Of a stretch of DNA of 64,000 bases, positions 52,198 through 61,900 are shown piece after piece (the stretch's first letter is position 1; every line of letters begins with the position of its first letter). The stretch covers positions 1 through 64,000 of the forward strand of contig CAWGPP010000001.1 of NCBI GenBank assembly GCA_963824545.1, given 5' to 3'. Source of the DNA: Bog-532 sp963824545. Its GTDB lineage: Bacteria > Actinomycetota > Actinomycetes > Streptosporangiales > Streptosporangiaceae. Under the pieces are notes generated by a model, which ran no database searches, was not told the origin of the DNA, and saw only the letters and a program-made list of their open reading frames with translations. The translations under genes and the position numbers were made by a program.

Positions 52198-54293
52198 CGG
52201 TGGCGGGGCCAGCCGGTCAGCACGCTCCGGCGCTGCGGCCCGACCGCGTGTATCTCGGCTGGCAGTACGCGCTCATCCACCCGGACCCGGGACCGTCGCC
52301 GCGACGGCCGACGCCGCCGGCGCGCGAACAGCTCAACCCGGGATGGCTGTCGGCTCAGCGCCGGGAACAGCACCGGCTGGACCGCCCGCTGAAAGCCGCG
52401 TTCGTCACGGCCCTGGCGCTGGCGGCCGGGCTCATCGCGCTCGGCGTCCTGGGGCTGGTCAATCCGTCGCTGTCCGGGCTGGGCGCCGCCCTTGGCCTGG
52501 CCGGCGCCGCCCTCGCCGACCGTGAGATCCGGCGCAGCGAACAGGCCATGCGGACCCGGGTCGCGCAGGAAGAGCGCCGGGTCGCCGTCATCCGGACCCT
52601 CCAGGAGGCGCGGCTGTTCGAGTGGCAGGCCCAGCACGCCGGCCGGACCCGGGACTGGCAGGCACGCCGGGCCGCCTATGAACGGCAGAGCTACTGGTAC
52701 GCCGTTTCGCTGGGCTGTGACATCGACCGCGTGGATGTGGCCGGGGGAACCTTGCCGGGCTGGTCCGCGATGCTCACCATGATCGGGCTGCCGCGGCTGC
52801 AGTCCGGTGGCGAGCTGACGGTCATCGACCTCACCGGCGGCGCCGTCGCCGGCGACCTCATCGCCGTCTCCGGCCGGACCGGGATCAGCCCGCTGGTCTG
52901 GGTGCTGCCCGATGACCTGCCCCGGCTGGACCTGGGCACCGGCCTCGGCCCGGCAGCCCTCGCCGATCTGCTGGCGCTGGCCGCCAGTTCCGGGGATGAG
53001 CGGGGGGCCGCGGGCACACTGTCCCGCGACAACGCCATCCTCGAGCGCGTCATCGGCCTGCTCGGCGGCAGTCCCACCGTGGCGCAGGTCAACGCCGCCC
53101 TGCGCGTTCTCGGCCACATCGGCGACCCGGGTGCGGACGCCCGGCGCGGGCTGCTCACCACGGAGCAGATCGACCAGCTCGCCGCGATGTTCGGCCGCGG
53201 GGCCGGGCAGGTAGTCGTCGACCGGGCCTGGGCCATGGAGTCACAGCTGCGCAAGCTGGACGGCGCGGGCTCTGCTCCCGGCCCGGCGTCACGGTCGAGG
53301 CTGCGCGTGGTGGCGACCGGCCGGGAGGCGGGAGTGGTCGGTCATCCGGTGCTGAGCACCTACGTCGTCGCGGCGCTCACCCCGGTCATCCGCGCGGCCG
53401 CGCTCGCCGCACCCTGGCAGCACGTGGTGTTCCTGCTCGGGGCCGAGAAAGTGCGCGGGGACGTGCTGGACCGGCTGGCCGATGCCTGTACCGCCTCGCG
53501 TACCGGCCTGGTCCTCGCCTACCGGTCGATCCCGGCCAGCGTGAGGGAGCGGCTGGGACGCGGGAACGCCGCCGTCGCGTTCATGCGCCTGGGCAACGCC
53601 GCCGACGCCAAGGCCGCCAGTGAGCAGATCGGCACCGAACATCGTTTCGTGCTTTCCCAGCTCACGGACACGGTCGGCGCGTCGGTCACGGACACCACGG
53701 GCGGTTCGTACACCAGTACCGCGGGCACGTCCGACTCACTGGCCCAGACCAGTTCGGTGACGGATACGTCCGGGCGCAGCCGCGGGACCGGCACCAGCCG
53801 GGACAGCAGTTTCCTGCCGCTCAGCCGGGAAACCCGCTCGCGCAGCGGCGACTCGAGTCACTCGACCGGCTATAGCGAATCCGAGGCCGTCACGCGGGGC
53901 ATCAGCGAAAGCACGGCGTGGGGAATCAGCACCGCACGCGCGATCGGTGACAGCGAATCACAAGCCAGGACCGTACAGCGTTCCCGCGAGTTTGTCGTCG
54001 AACCGCATGAGCTGCAGCAGCTCCCGCCCAGCGCGATGATCATCACGTATCCGGCCGCCGATGGCCGCCGTGTCGCCGTAGCCGACGCAAACCCGGGGAT
54101 CTTCAGCCTGCCGAGTTCCACGCTGGCCTCGCTGGACGAGTCGCGTCCGGTGCCGGACTCCGCGCGGACGGGGAGCGGTTCTGGCCGCCGCCGGCAGGCG
54201 TCGGCGAGCTGGCGCGGCGGGCAGGACCAGCCGCCGCCCAATCTCGGGCCGCCGCCCGAGCGGCTGGATTGGCGCCGCCGCCCCGCCGAATGA
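52194..54293 (+). CDS. VirD4-like membrane protein with Ser/Thr-rich repeats
   Basis: A 699-residue protein. Two helices lie at about 60-105 followed by a helical region. Blocks typical of bacterial conjugation/DNA-translocase proteins appear in the C-terminal half: LLGAEKVRGDVLDRLADAC, FMRLGNAADAKAASEQIGTEHRFVLSQLTDTVG, and a distal EPHELQQLPPSAMIITYP. Between them is a Ser/Thr-rich region of about 110 residues (from VTDTTGGSYTSTAG to ESQARTVQRS). No P-loop is seen. It is coupled to the upstream ATPase gene and followed by a third, related gene. Confidence 0.6.
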   Translation: MTVAGPAGQHAPALRPDRVYLGWQYALIHPDPGPSPRRPTPPAREQLNPGWLSAQRREQHRLDRPLKAAFVTALALAAGLIALGVLGLVNPSLSGLGAALGLAGAALADREIRRSEQAMRTRVAQEERRVAVIRTLQEARLFEWQAQHAGRTRDWQARRAAYERQSYWYAVSLGCDIDRVDVAGGTLPGWSAMLTMIGLPRLQSGGELTVIDLTGGAVAGDLIAVSGRTGISPLVWVLPDDLPRLDLGTGLGPAALADLLALAASSGDERGAAGTLSRDNAILERVIGLLGGSPTVAQVNAALRVLGHIGDPGADARRGLLTTEQIDQLAAMFGRGAGQVVVDRAWAMESQLRKLDGAGSAPGPASRSRLRVVATGREAGVVGHPVLSTYVVAALTPVIRAAALAAPWQHVVFLLGAEKVRGDVLDRLADACTASRTGLVLAYRSIPASVRERLGRGNAAVAFMRLGNAADAKAASEQIGTEHRFVLSQLTDTVGASVTDTTGGSYTSTAGTSDSLAQTSSVTDTSGRSRGTGTSRDSSFLPLSRETRSRSGDSSHSTGYSESEAVTRGISESTAWGISTARAIGDSESQARTVQRSREFVVEPHELQQLPPSAMIITYPAADGRRVAVADANPGIFSLPSSTLASLDESRPVPDSARTGSGSGRRRQASASWRGGQDQPPPNLGPPPERLDWRRRPAE

Positions 54294-54411
54294 TGGTGCC
54301 GGGTGACAGGCCTCGTGACCGGGCCGGGTGAACCGGATGAACCTGGCCGTCTCGCGGCGACTCTGGCTGATCGGGTAGCGCGGCCGTCGGCCGGCCTGCT
54401 AAGCACGTTTT

Positions 54412-57400
54412 GTGATTAGGCAATCACGTGTAGCTATATACAACCGGCTGGCCGGCCCCTGGTGGCACGTGCTCAGCACCACCGCACCGGCCGCCGCCGC
54501 AATGGCGCACGGTGATCTCGCCGCCATGCGGCCGGCTGCGGCCGACCTGGCGATGGCGGGGCGGGCCATCGTGATCGGCTGGCTGTCACGAGGCGATGGT
54601 GCCCCGCTGGAGCTGATCACCACGATGGGCGGCCACGCTGACCTTGCCGCCAGATCGCGAGCCCGGCCTGCAGGTCCGGGCGTCATCAGCCCGGCCGAGG
54701 GTGCTGTCCCGTTGCTGAACGGCGGCGCGGTGGCGGATGTCCCGCCCGCCGTCGGGATCGGCCGCGGCAAGCACGCGGCGCCGCCCCGCATCAGCGTGGC
54801 CCCGGTGCCAGAGCCGCTGCTCTTCCCGCCCGGCGCCTGGGGCCTGCCGGCGGCCGGCTGCACTGACGACCTGGACCGGCTGGTCTGGGTTCCGTGTCTC
54901 GCGGTCCGTGGCCTTGGCCCGCGGCGACCGGAACCAGTGAGCGGGCCCACCCTGTTCGAAACCGCCCTGGTGGCCCTGATGCGGCGCCCATTCGGCTGGC
55001 TGGTCGTCGCCGAGCCGGCTAGCCCGGACGAAGCGGCCGGTGCCAGGGAAGCCGGTGCCAGGGAAGCCGGTGACCCCAGGGAAGGCGGTGACCCCGGCGA
55101 AGAAGGAGATCACCACGAGGAAGGAGATCACCACGAGGAAGGAGATCACCACGAGGAAGGAGATCACCACGAGGAAGGCGGACGCTGCCTCGCCGAACGG
55201 CATGGCGGCGGTGACAGCAGGCTGTGGCGCGTCCGCGTGCTGGCCGGCGCCCCCGGACCGGACGAACTCGACGTGCTCGCCCCGCTGCTCGCCGGATCGG
55301 TGGAACTGGGCCCCCACCCGTTCCGCCTGCGCAGCGATACCGGGGCGGAATCGCTGGAAGAAGTGCTGTCGGTGCAGCGGCACGATCCCGGCGACGGCGC
55401 GCAGTCACCGTTCCTCGTCACGGCCGGAGCGCTCGCACTGCTGGCCGGGCTGCCCCGGCTCGGTGTCCCCGGCCTCAACGTGACCGGGCCCGCCGAGCCC
55501 GTCATCCAGCCCGTCACGAGCCCCGCCGCGGCCCCGCCTGGTACCCCCGCGCCCGCGGAATCACCCGCGGTGGGCGGTCATGACGACGCCGCGGGTCCCG
55601 GCCCCGGCCAGCCGCCGGCCGCCATCGAGATCGGGGTACCGCGGAATCCCGATCCCGCCCCCGACACCCTGCGGCTTCCCGTGGCCGCGCTCAGCCGCGG
55701 GGTGCTGGTGGCGGGCGGCGACGGCGTCAGTCCGTCAGCAACGGTCGCGGCCATGCTCGGCCAGCTCACCGGGCTCGGCCTGCCCTGGCTGGTCGTGGAC
55801 CCAGCCGGCTCCGGATACGAGAAGGTGACCGGCGCCGGGCCGCATCTCCCGGTGACGCTCATCAACCCCTGCGCGCCCGGCGCGGTACCCCTGACCGTCA
55901 GCCCGCTCACCCCCGAGCCTGGCTACCCGCTGCAGGCACACATGGCTATGGTGCGCTGGCTGGTAGATCTCTCGTTCGGCTCGGACGAGCTGTTCTCGCA
56001 GGCCTTGTCGGTGGCCTTGCCGCGCGTGTACCGGGCCGCCGGATGGGATCTGGTCACCGGAGACGCGGGCGGCGCGCCGGCGGCCCCCGTCAGCCCGGAA
56101 CTGGGACAGCTGCATACCGAGGTCGTCGAGGTGATCGGCGGGGCGGATTACGACCGGAGAACCCGGACCCGGCTCCGCGGCCTGGCCGACGCCCGGTTCG
56201 GTTCGCTGCTGGACGGGGCGGCGGGCCGGTTCCTGCACGGCGGTCATCCCGCCGACGTCGGGGAACTTCTCCGCCGCAACGTCGTGCTGGCCGTCCACGA
56301 CCTCGGCGCCACCGAAGACCGTACATTCGTTACCGGTGCGCTGCTCGTGCGGCTGGCCGAGCACCTGCGCCTGCGGGCGGGCGACCGGCCCGGCGGAACC
56401 TCTGCTGCGGCGCCGCCTGGCCCGCTGGGTGCGCCGCGCCCCTCGCCCCGGCACGTCGTCGTGGTTGAGGACGCGCGTGTCGTGCTGCGCGACCACGGCG
56501 CCGGACGCCCCGCAACGCACGCCGCCGAGCGGTTCACGGCCCTGCTGGCGGAGTTCGGGGCGCACGGGGAGGGCGTCGTGCTCGCCGAGCAGCGTCCCGC
56601 CCTGCTGGTGCCGGACGTCGCCCGCAGTACCGCCGTCCGGATCGTGCACCGGATTCCCCCCGCCGGCGGCGGGCAGGCCTGGCACCGGCCGCTCGGCGCA
56701 CCGGAGGTGGCGGTCATGGCCGCCGGAGAGACCGGCCCGCCACACTGGGGCCGGATAGCGGCTCCCCCCGCGCCGGATCCAGCGGCCGGCCCGCTGACCG
56801 CCGATATCCCGCCTCCGGTCAGCGGCCGCCGCTCGGTGGCCTGCGGGCGGCAGTGCCGCGAGGCCCGCGCGTGCCACCTGGCGGAGCTTCGCGAGGCCGA
56901 ACTGCTCGCCGCGTCGCCGGACCACGCGTGGCTGCGCGTCTGGACGGAGACGTTCCTCCTGGCGTTCCTCACCGACAATCCGCTGCCCGACGTTCCCGCG
57001 CCGCTGCGGCGCCGATGGCAATGCCTCGGCGCCCGATTGCGCGAATGCCTGCTGGCCCACGTTATCGACCGCCGGGTCGGGATCCGCGCCGTCGCCATGC
57101 GGGTGAGTTATGACCCATCACGTCTCGCCCAGGTCATCGCGTCCGCGGCGGCGACCAGGCTGGGCGACGGCGATGGGACCCCGCCTGCCGTGCGGCCCGG
57201 GCCAGCCTGGGTGGTCCCGCAACTCCGCTGGCTGCACGAGATCGAGCGGCTCTGCCCGCTCGGCGGGGCCGGTCTCGCGCCCGCCGATCAGGCTCCGCCG
57301 CTGGACTTTGACCTGGCCGGCCTGCCGGACTGGCCCGGCATCCGGGTCGGCCAGCGGGTGCGGGCCCTGCGGCGGCACTCGCTGTCGATGGAACTGGCCG

Positions 57401-57657
57401 CCAACCGTCAGCTGGCCTGGATCGCGCTGGCCGGCGAGGACGGCCCAGGACCGCTTGCTGCCGACCTTGGCCAGGTCATGCCGGGCGTCGACCATGCCCA
57501 GGCGCTGCGCCACACGGCGGCACTGATGGAGGTGTCTGGCGGGGCAGGTACCGGGCCGGGCTGGCTTGAGGCGGTGCTGTCCTGGCCGCGCCGGTTTGTC
57601 GCATTTTCCGGCGATGTGTGCCTGCCGGGCGATGCTGCTGACTGCCCGCGCGCGTGA
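54412..57657 (+). CDS. HerA-like ATPase with degenerate P-loop
   Basis: A 1081-residue protein. Its central part (about 400-780) resembles HerA/FtsK-type ATPases: the P-loop position reads VLVAGGDGVSPSATVAAMLGQL (no lysine), then LPWLVVDPAGSGYEKV, and a Walker B-like HVVVVEDARVVLRDHG with an adjacent FTALLAEFGAHGEGVVLAEQRP. The N-terminal 350 residues and C-terminal 330 residues have no known domain; two C-clusters (ACGRQCREARACHL) lie near 830. Residues about 215-255 consist of EEGDHH-type repeats. GTG start 54412. Third gene of a cluster of DNA-translocase-like proteins. Confidence 0.6.
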   Translation: MIRQSRVAIYNRLAGPWWHVLSTTAPAAAAMAHGDLAAMRPAAADLAMAGRAIVIGWLSRGDGAPLELITTMGGHADLAARSRARPAGPGVISPAEGAVPLLNGGAVADVPPAVGIGRGKHAAPPRISVAPVPEPLLFPPGAWGLPAAGCTDDLDRLVWVPCLAVRGLGPRRPEPVSGPTLFETALVALMRRPFGWLVVAEPASPDEAAGAREAGAREAGDPREGGDPGEEGDHHEEGDHHEEGDHHEEGDHHEEGGRCLAERHGGGDSRLWRVRVLAGAPGPDELDVLAPLLAGSVELGPHPFRLRSDTGAESLEEVLSVQRHDPGDGAQSPFLVTAGALALLAGLPRLGVPGLNVTGPAEPVIQPVTSPAAAPPGTPAPAESPAVGGHDDAAGPGPGQPPAAIEIGVPRNPDPAPDTLRLPVAALSRGVLVAGGDGVSPSATVAAMLGQLTGLGLPWLVVDPAGSGYEKVTGAGPHLPVTLINPCAPGAVPLTVSPLTPEPGYPLQAHMAMVRWLVDLSFGSDELFSQALSVALPRVYRAAGWDLVTGDAGGAPAAPVSPELGQLHTEVVEVIGGADYDRRTRTRLRGLADARFGSLLDGAAGRFLHGGHPADVGELLRRNVVLAVHDLGATEDRTFVTGALLVRLAEHLRLRAGDRPGGTSAAAPPGPLGAPRPSPRHVVVVEDARVVLRDHGAGRPATHAAERFTALLAEFGAHGEGVVLAEQRPALLVPDVARSTAVRIVHRIPPAGGGQAWHRPLGAPEVAVMAAGETGPPHWGRIAAPPAPDPAAGPLTADIPPPVSGRRSVACGRQCREARACHLAELREAELLAASPDHAWLRVWTETFLLAFLTDNPLPDVPAPLRRRWQCLGARLRECLLAHVIDRRVGIRAVAMRVSYDPSRLAQVIASAAATRLGDGDGTPPAVRPGPAWVVPQLRWLHEIERLCPLGGAGLAPADQAPPLDFDLAGLPDWPGIRVGQRVRALRRHSLSMELAANRQLAWIALAGEDGPGPLAADLGQVMPGVDHAQALRHTAALMEVSGGAGTGPGWLEAVLSWPRRFVAFSGDVCLPGDAADCPRA
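55106..55180 (+). repeat. 18-bp tandem repeats (EEGDHH)
   Basis: Four nearly perfect 18-bp units encode EEGDHH, followed by diverged copies. They sit in the middle of the HerA-like gene and preserve the frame. The resulting acidic, histidine-rich stretch could bind metal ions, though this is speculative. Confidence 0.85.
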
Positions 57658-57674
57658 CGATAACATCGGCCGGG

Positions 57675-58913
57675 ATGAACAAGCTTCCCTTGCGGGCCAG
57701 GCTGGCCACCAGCGTCGGCGGAGCCGCGAGCAAAGTGTCCCGGCTGGCCGGCCGGGGGGACGGCTCGGTGATCGGCGGTGTGATCGGGCTACGGCTCGAG
57801 CCGGGGCTGCTGGCCATGCTCGCGCAGGACCGGCAGGTCGTCCTGGTCACCGGCACGAACGGCAAGACGACGACGACCCGCCTGATCACGGCCGCGCTCG
57901 CCCCGCTCGGCCAGCACATCGCCTCGAATGCGTTCGGGGCCAACATGGAGGCCGGCATGGCCTCGGCGCTCGGCCAGGCCCCCGACGCGACGATCGCGGT
58001 GCTCGAGTGCGACGAGAAATACATTCCGTCCGTCCTGGCCGCCACCAAGGCCCGCGTCCTCGTGCTGCTGAACCTCAGCCGGGACCAGATGGACCGGGCG
58101 GCCGAGATCTGGCTGCTCGCCCGGCGCTGGCGGGAAGCCATCGCCGCCGCGCCCGGCTGTCACGTGGTCGCTAACGCGGACGATCCGCTGATCGCGTGGG
58201 CCGCCTGCGAGGCGCCGAACGTCACCTGGGTGGCGGCCGGGCAGCGGTGGCACGACGACTCGTGGTGCTGCCCGCGCTGCGGTTCGCATCTGCGCCGCGA
58301 CAGTGATGACTGGAAGTGCGGAGAGTGCTCGTTCACCCGGCCGCCGGTACGGTGGGCGCTGTCCGGTGCGGACGTCATCGACCCGGCTGGGCGCGTTCGC
58401 CCGCTGGATCTGGCGCTGCCCGGGCGGGCGAACCAGTCGAACGCTGTGGTCGCGCTGGCCGTGGCCGAAGTCTTCGGGGTCGACGTGGTGCACGCGCTGC
58501 GCGGGCTGCGCGATGTAGCCTCGGTCGCGGGCCGTTATACGACGGTGGAACGGCGCGGGGTGTCGATCCGGCTGCTGCTGGCGAAGAATCCGGCAGGCTG
58601 GCTGGAGGCTCTCGACGTCCTGCGCCCGGCGCCGGAGCCGGTGATGCTCGCCGTCAACGCGCAGACGCCGGACGGCAAGGACACCTCCTGGCTGTGGGAT
58701 GTGGATTACCGCCGGCTGCGCGGACGGCCGGTGTTCGTGGGCGGCGAACGGCGGACCGACCTGGCGGTCCGCCTGGAGGCCGACGAGGTGAGCTTTCAGA
58801 TCGTGGCCGGTATCGACGAGGCGGTGGACCGGGTAGGACGCGGGAGCCTCGAGGTGATCGGCAACTACACCGCATTTCAGCAGATCCGGACCGTGCTCGG
58901 GAGGGCCGCATGA
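57675..58913 (+). CDS. murT: lipid II isoglutaminyl synthase, MurT subunit
   Basis: A Mur-ligase-like protein of about 412 residues that, with GatD, amidates the D-glutamate of lipid II. The ATP-loop VTGTNGKTTTTRLI and ECDEKYIPSVL are present, and a four-cysteine zinc ribbon (CPRCGSHLRRD...CGECSF) typical of MurT is inserted in the centre. C-terminal DUF1727-like domain (GNYTAFQQIRTVLG). Start at ATG 57675; an earlier ATG at 57654 is possible. Coupled to gatD by an ATGA overlap at 58910-58913. Confidence 0.95.
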   Translation: MNKLPLRARLATSVGGAASKVSRLAGRGDGSVIGGVIGLRLEPGLLAMLAQDRQVVLVTGTNGKTTTTRLITAALAPLGQHIASNAFGANMEAGMASALGQAPDATIAVLECDEKYIPSVLAATKARVLVLLNLSRDQMDRAAEIWLLARRWREAIAAAPGCHVVANADDPLIAWAACEAPNVTWVAAGQRWHDDSWCCPRCGSHLRRDSDDWKCGECSFTRPPVRWALSGADVIDPAGRVRPLDLALPGRANQSNAVVALAVAEVFGVDVVHALRGLRDVASVAGRYTTVERRGVSIRLLLAKNPAGWLEALDVLRPAPEPVMLAVNAQTPDGKDTSWLWDVDYRRLRGRPVFVGGERRTDLAVRLEADEVSFQIVAGIDEAVDRVGRGSLEVIGNYTAFQQIRTVLGRAA

Positions 58914-59623
58914 CCGACGAGGTGCGCCTGGTGTGGGTCTACCCGGACCTGCTGAGCACGTACGGAGATCGCGGGAACCTTCTCGTGCTCGAGCGCCGGT
59001 CCCGGCTGCGCGGCATCGGCGTCGAGTCGGTGTTCGTCAATTCGGACCAGCCCGTTCCCCGCGATGGCGACATCTACCTGCTCGGCGGCGGCGAGGACCT
59101 CCCGCAGGTACTCGCGGCACGGCGGCTGCGCGCGGACGGCGGGCTGGCCGGCGCGGCCGGCCGCGGCGCCGTGGTCTTCGCGGTGTGCGCTGGCTACCAG
59201 CTGCTCGGACACGAGTTCGGCGGTGCGGACGGCGAGCCAACCGCCGGGCTCGGGATTCTGGACATCCGCAGCGGGCGCGGAGAGCGCCGCGCCGTGGGGG
59301 AGATCGTTGCGGACGTCGATCCAGTGCTCGGGGTGCCCGCGCTGACTGGTTTCGAGAACCACCAGGGAGTGACGCGGCTGGGACCGGACGCGGTCCCGCT
59401 GGCGCGGGTGTCCGTGGGGACCGGCAACGGCGACGGCACCGAGGGCGCGTACGCCGGCCGAGTGCTCGGCACGTACCTGCACGGGCCGGCCCTGGTGCGC
59501 AACCCCGGCCTGGCCGACTTGCTGCTCGGCTGGGTTGTGGGCCCGATGCGGCCGGTGCCTCCCGCGCGGGACGAACTCGCCCTGACGCTGCGCCAGGAAC
59601 GCCTGGCCGCGATGGCGCTGTAA
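58910..59623 (+). CDS. gatD: lipid II isoglutaminyl synthase, GatD glutaminase subunit
   Basis: A 237-residue class I glutamine amidotransferase-like protein. The nucleophile is in VFAVCAGYQLLGHEF; the catalytic histidine lies near TYLHGPALVRNPGL. It supplies ammonia to MurT. The N-terminus reads VRLVWVYPDLLSTYGDRGNLLVLERR, as in GatD. ATG overlaps the murT stop. Confidence 0.95.
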   Translation: MTDEVRLVWVYPDLLSTYGDRGNLLVLERRSRLRGIGVESVFVNSDQPVPRDGDIYLLGGGEDLPQVLAARRLRADGGLAGAAGRGAVVFAVCAGYQLLGHEFGGADGEPTAGLGILDIRSGRGERRAVGEIVADVDPVLGVPALTGFENHQGVTRLGPDAVPLARVSVGTGNGDGTEGAYAGRVLGTYLHGPALVRNPGLADLLLGWVVGPMRPVPPARDELALTLRQERLAAMAL

Positions 59624-59716
59624 GCGCGATGGCGCCGTAAGGCCGACCGGGAACAGCCCGATGGCCGCCGGCCCGGCCGGAAGGCCAGGCAAACCGCCGG
59701 CCCGGCCGGACGCCGC

Positions 59717-60082
59717 TCAGTAGACGAGCGCCTGAGCCCCGTCAGCGGTCACCTCGGCGACGAACGTCACCGCGCCGGCGATCCGGATCCCGTCGATGAG
59801 GTCACCCGGGCCAATGTCCCGCCGCGCCGCGCACTGCGTGCACACCGTCACCGCGCCGGCGGCCAGAACGGCGGCCAGCAGGTCGGCCAGCGGCGTGGCG
59901 TGCGGCAAGCTGAAGTCCGCGGCGCGGCCAGGGAGCGCGAACCAGGCCGATTCGCCCGTGAGCCACAGCGACACCTGGACCCCACTGGCGACCGCCGCGG
60001 CGGCCACGGTGAACGCCTGATTGCAGCGTTCCGGGTCGTCCTTGCCGGCGGTGACCTTGATGACGAGCGACCGTGCAGGCAC
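59717..60082 (-). CDS. DsrE/DsrF-like protein
   Basis: A 121-residue protein of the DsrE/F fold, with the typical N-terminus SLVIKVTAGKDDPERCNQAFTVAAAAVASG and the loop AVTVCTQCAARRDI containing the candidate sulfur-carrying cysteine. Such proteins take part in sulfur transfer. Its context here (convergent to gatD) gives no partner. Start at ATG 60082. Confidence 0.8.
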   Translation of the reverse strand: MPARSLVIKVTAGKDDPERCNQAFTVAAAAVASGVQVSLWLTGESAWFALPGRAADFSLPHATPLADLLAAVLAAGAVTVCTQCAARRDIGPGDLIDGIRIAGAVTFVAEVTADGAQALVY

Positions 60083-60147
60083 CCCAGCACTCTAGCCGCC
60101 GGCGCGGCACCCTGCCATGACACCGGGGGAGCCATACACTCCGGTCC

Positions 60148-60939
60148 ATGCACGGCATGCTGAGCGCGGCGGTGATGCTCGCCGCCTTCGCCGCGGTCGC
60201 GCTGGCCGCCGCCACGTCCGTGGTCTGGGTCTACCGCGCCGCCGGCGCCTCGCCGCAGCGGTCACGTCCCGCGTCGGCCGGGGTGCCCGCCGACACGGCG
60301 GGCCCGAATACTGCGGCGGGCCCGGATACCGCAGCCGCACCCGACGGGGCCGCGCCTGGCCAGCCGGATTGGCTCGCCGAGCCTGGGTGGCCGGACGGGC
60401 TCGCCGAACCTGACCAGGCTGCCGCACCCCGGGTCGCGGTAGACGTGTACGACGTCGAGGACTGGGCCGGCCCGGATGAGCGCGGCGACCTGGACGGGGT
60501 GGCCTCCCGTGGTCCGGGGGGGTGGCCCAACCCATCGAGTTCGCTCTACTCACGAGGCTGGCCGGCCATGGACAGCTCGGGCGCTGGCCGGGCCGCGGCG
60601 GACGCCGCGGAGCGTCAGGAACCGGACGGCCAGGCGCCGGGTGCCCAGGACGCCGGGGATCCCGCGAATGGCCAGGCCGGCCCGCACGTTGATGACGAGG
60701 ATGACGTGCTCTACGGCGTCAGCTACGAGGAGCAGGGCGGCCGGGATCCGGATCGTCAGGAGCCGGGCCGCCGGGACCTGGATCGCCGCGAATTGGACGC
60801 TGGGGGACCGGGCGAACCAGAACCGGGCCGCCGTGAAGCGGCCGCGCCGGAAGCGAATGCGCCGGAAGCGGACGCGCCTGGGCATCCCGGGGGTGCGCGG
60901 GTGTACGTCCTGGGCGAATCCCGCCGCCGCGGGCGCTGA
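60148..60939 (+). CDS. single-pass protein with disordered tail
   Basis: A 263-residue protein: one N-terminal hydrophobic helix (AAVMLAAFAAVALAAATSVVWVYR), then a long acidic, Pro/Ala/Gly-rich region without folded-domain features, ending RVYVLGESRRRGR. Similar architecture is found in actinomycetes. ATG 60148 has no strong ribosome-binding site. Function not known. Confidence 0.5.
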   Translation: MHGMLSAAVMLAAFAAVALAAATSVVWVYRAAGASPQRSRPASAGVPADTAGPNTAAGPDTAAAPDGAAPGQPDWLAEPGWPDGLAEPDQAAAPRVAVDVYDVEDWAGPDERGDLDGVASRGPGGWPNPSSSLYSRGWPAMDSSGAGRAAADAAERQEPDGQAPGAQDAGDPANGQAGPHVDDEDDVLYGVSYEEQGGRDPDRQEPGRRDLDRRELDAGGPGEPEPGRREAAAPEANAPEADAPGHPGGARVYVLGESRRRGR

Positions 60940-60989
60940 CGCGCCAGCCGCGCGGCGCGCCGGGGGCCGGCCGTTCTACCCTGGCCGGC

Positions 60990-61511
60990 ATGGACGATCA
61001 CTACGCGACGACCGCGCCCGCAGGCCCGGGCGCCGAACTGCATCCCGACCTCGCACCGCTCGCGTTCCTGCTCGGCCGGTGGGAAGGGGCGGGCGTCGGC
61101 GGCTACCCCACCATCGAGAGCTTCCAGTTCGGCCAGGAAATCTCCTTCAGCCACAACGGGAAGCCGTTCCTCAGCTACACGAGCCGCACGTGGCGCCTGG
61201 ACGCCGAGGGACGGATCGGCCAGCCGCTCGCCACCGAAGCCGGGTTCTGGCGACCGCAGCCGGAGGGCAAGGTCGAGCTGATGCTGGCGCATCCGACCGG
61301 CATCACGGAGATCTATCTCGGCGAGGTATCCGGCCACCGCGTTGACCTGGCCACCGACGTCGTGGCGCGGACCTCGTCCGCCAAAGAGGTCACGGCCGGG
61401 CGGCGCCTCTACGGCCTGATCGGCGATGACCTCGGCTGGGCGTTCGACATGGCCGCCGTCGGGCAGCCGCTTCAGTCTCATATCTCCGCCCAGCTCAAGC
61501 GGGTCGGCTGA
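60990..61511 (+). CDS. nitrobindin-like / FABP-family heme-binding protein
   Basis: A 173-residue protein of the THAP4-type nitrobindin family (DUF1794). N-terminal PLAFLLGRWEGAGVGGYPTIESFQFGQEISF contains the family GxWxGxG motif, and the C-terminal region includes QSHISAQLKRV with the candidate heme-binding histidine. These beta-barrel heme proteins bind NO or isomerise peroxynitrite; the role here is inferred from family. Confidence 0.85.
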   Translation: MDDHYATTAPAGPGAELHPDLAPLAFLLGRWEGAGVGGYPTIESFQFGQEISFSHNGKPFLSYTSRTWRLDAEGRIGQPLATEAGFWRPQPEGKVELMLAHPTGITEIYLGEVSGHRVDLATDVVARTSSAKEVTAGRRLYGLIGDDLGWAFDMAAVGQPLQSHISAQLKRVG

Positions 61512-61900
61512 GGACAACGGCCAGCGGAAAAGTAAAACCCCGGGCCGCTCCCGCCGCAGCGCACTGAGGGCGCTCCGGCGGGGACCGGCTGGACACGGCC
61601 GGTCAGCCCGGGGGGCGGTGTCTGTCCGAGTTTGCCGACCGCCGTCCCACAGGACGTCAGGGCCCGGCGCCCAGCAGCACTCCAGGAAAGAAGGCGTATG
61701 GGCGGGGCCCGCGCGTGTGCGGCACGATGGGCCGCGGTGCGCGCGCCGGCGGGTTAGCGGCTAGCGGACAGCCACCTCGCGAGTCCAACGTCTATGCATG
61801 CTGTGGACCACCTCCTTTCCCGCGTAAAACGCACGCTATGTCACAGCGGGCCGCGGAAGCAAGACGATTTCTGCCGCCCCCGGCCTACTAAACTGCGGAC
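61512..61900. other. fur upstream region, no gene seen
   Basis: About 390 bases. The start codon of fur is at 61901. No gene, clear Fur/Zur box or repeat was found. A short inverted GCTCCCGCC...GGCGGGGACC-type pairing exists near 61540-61590 and could serve as the terminator of the preceding gene. Confidence 0.35.
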
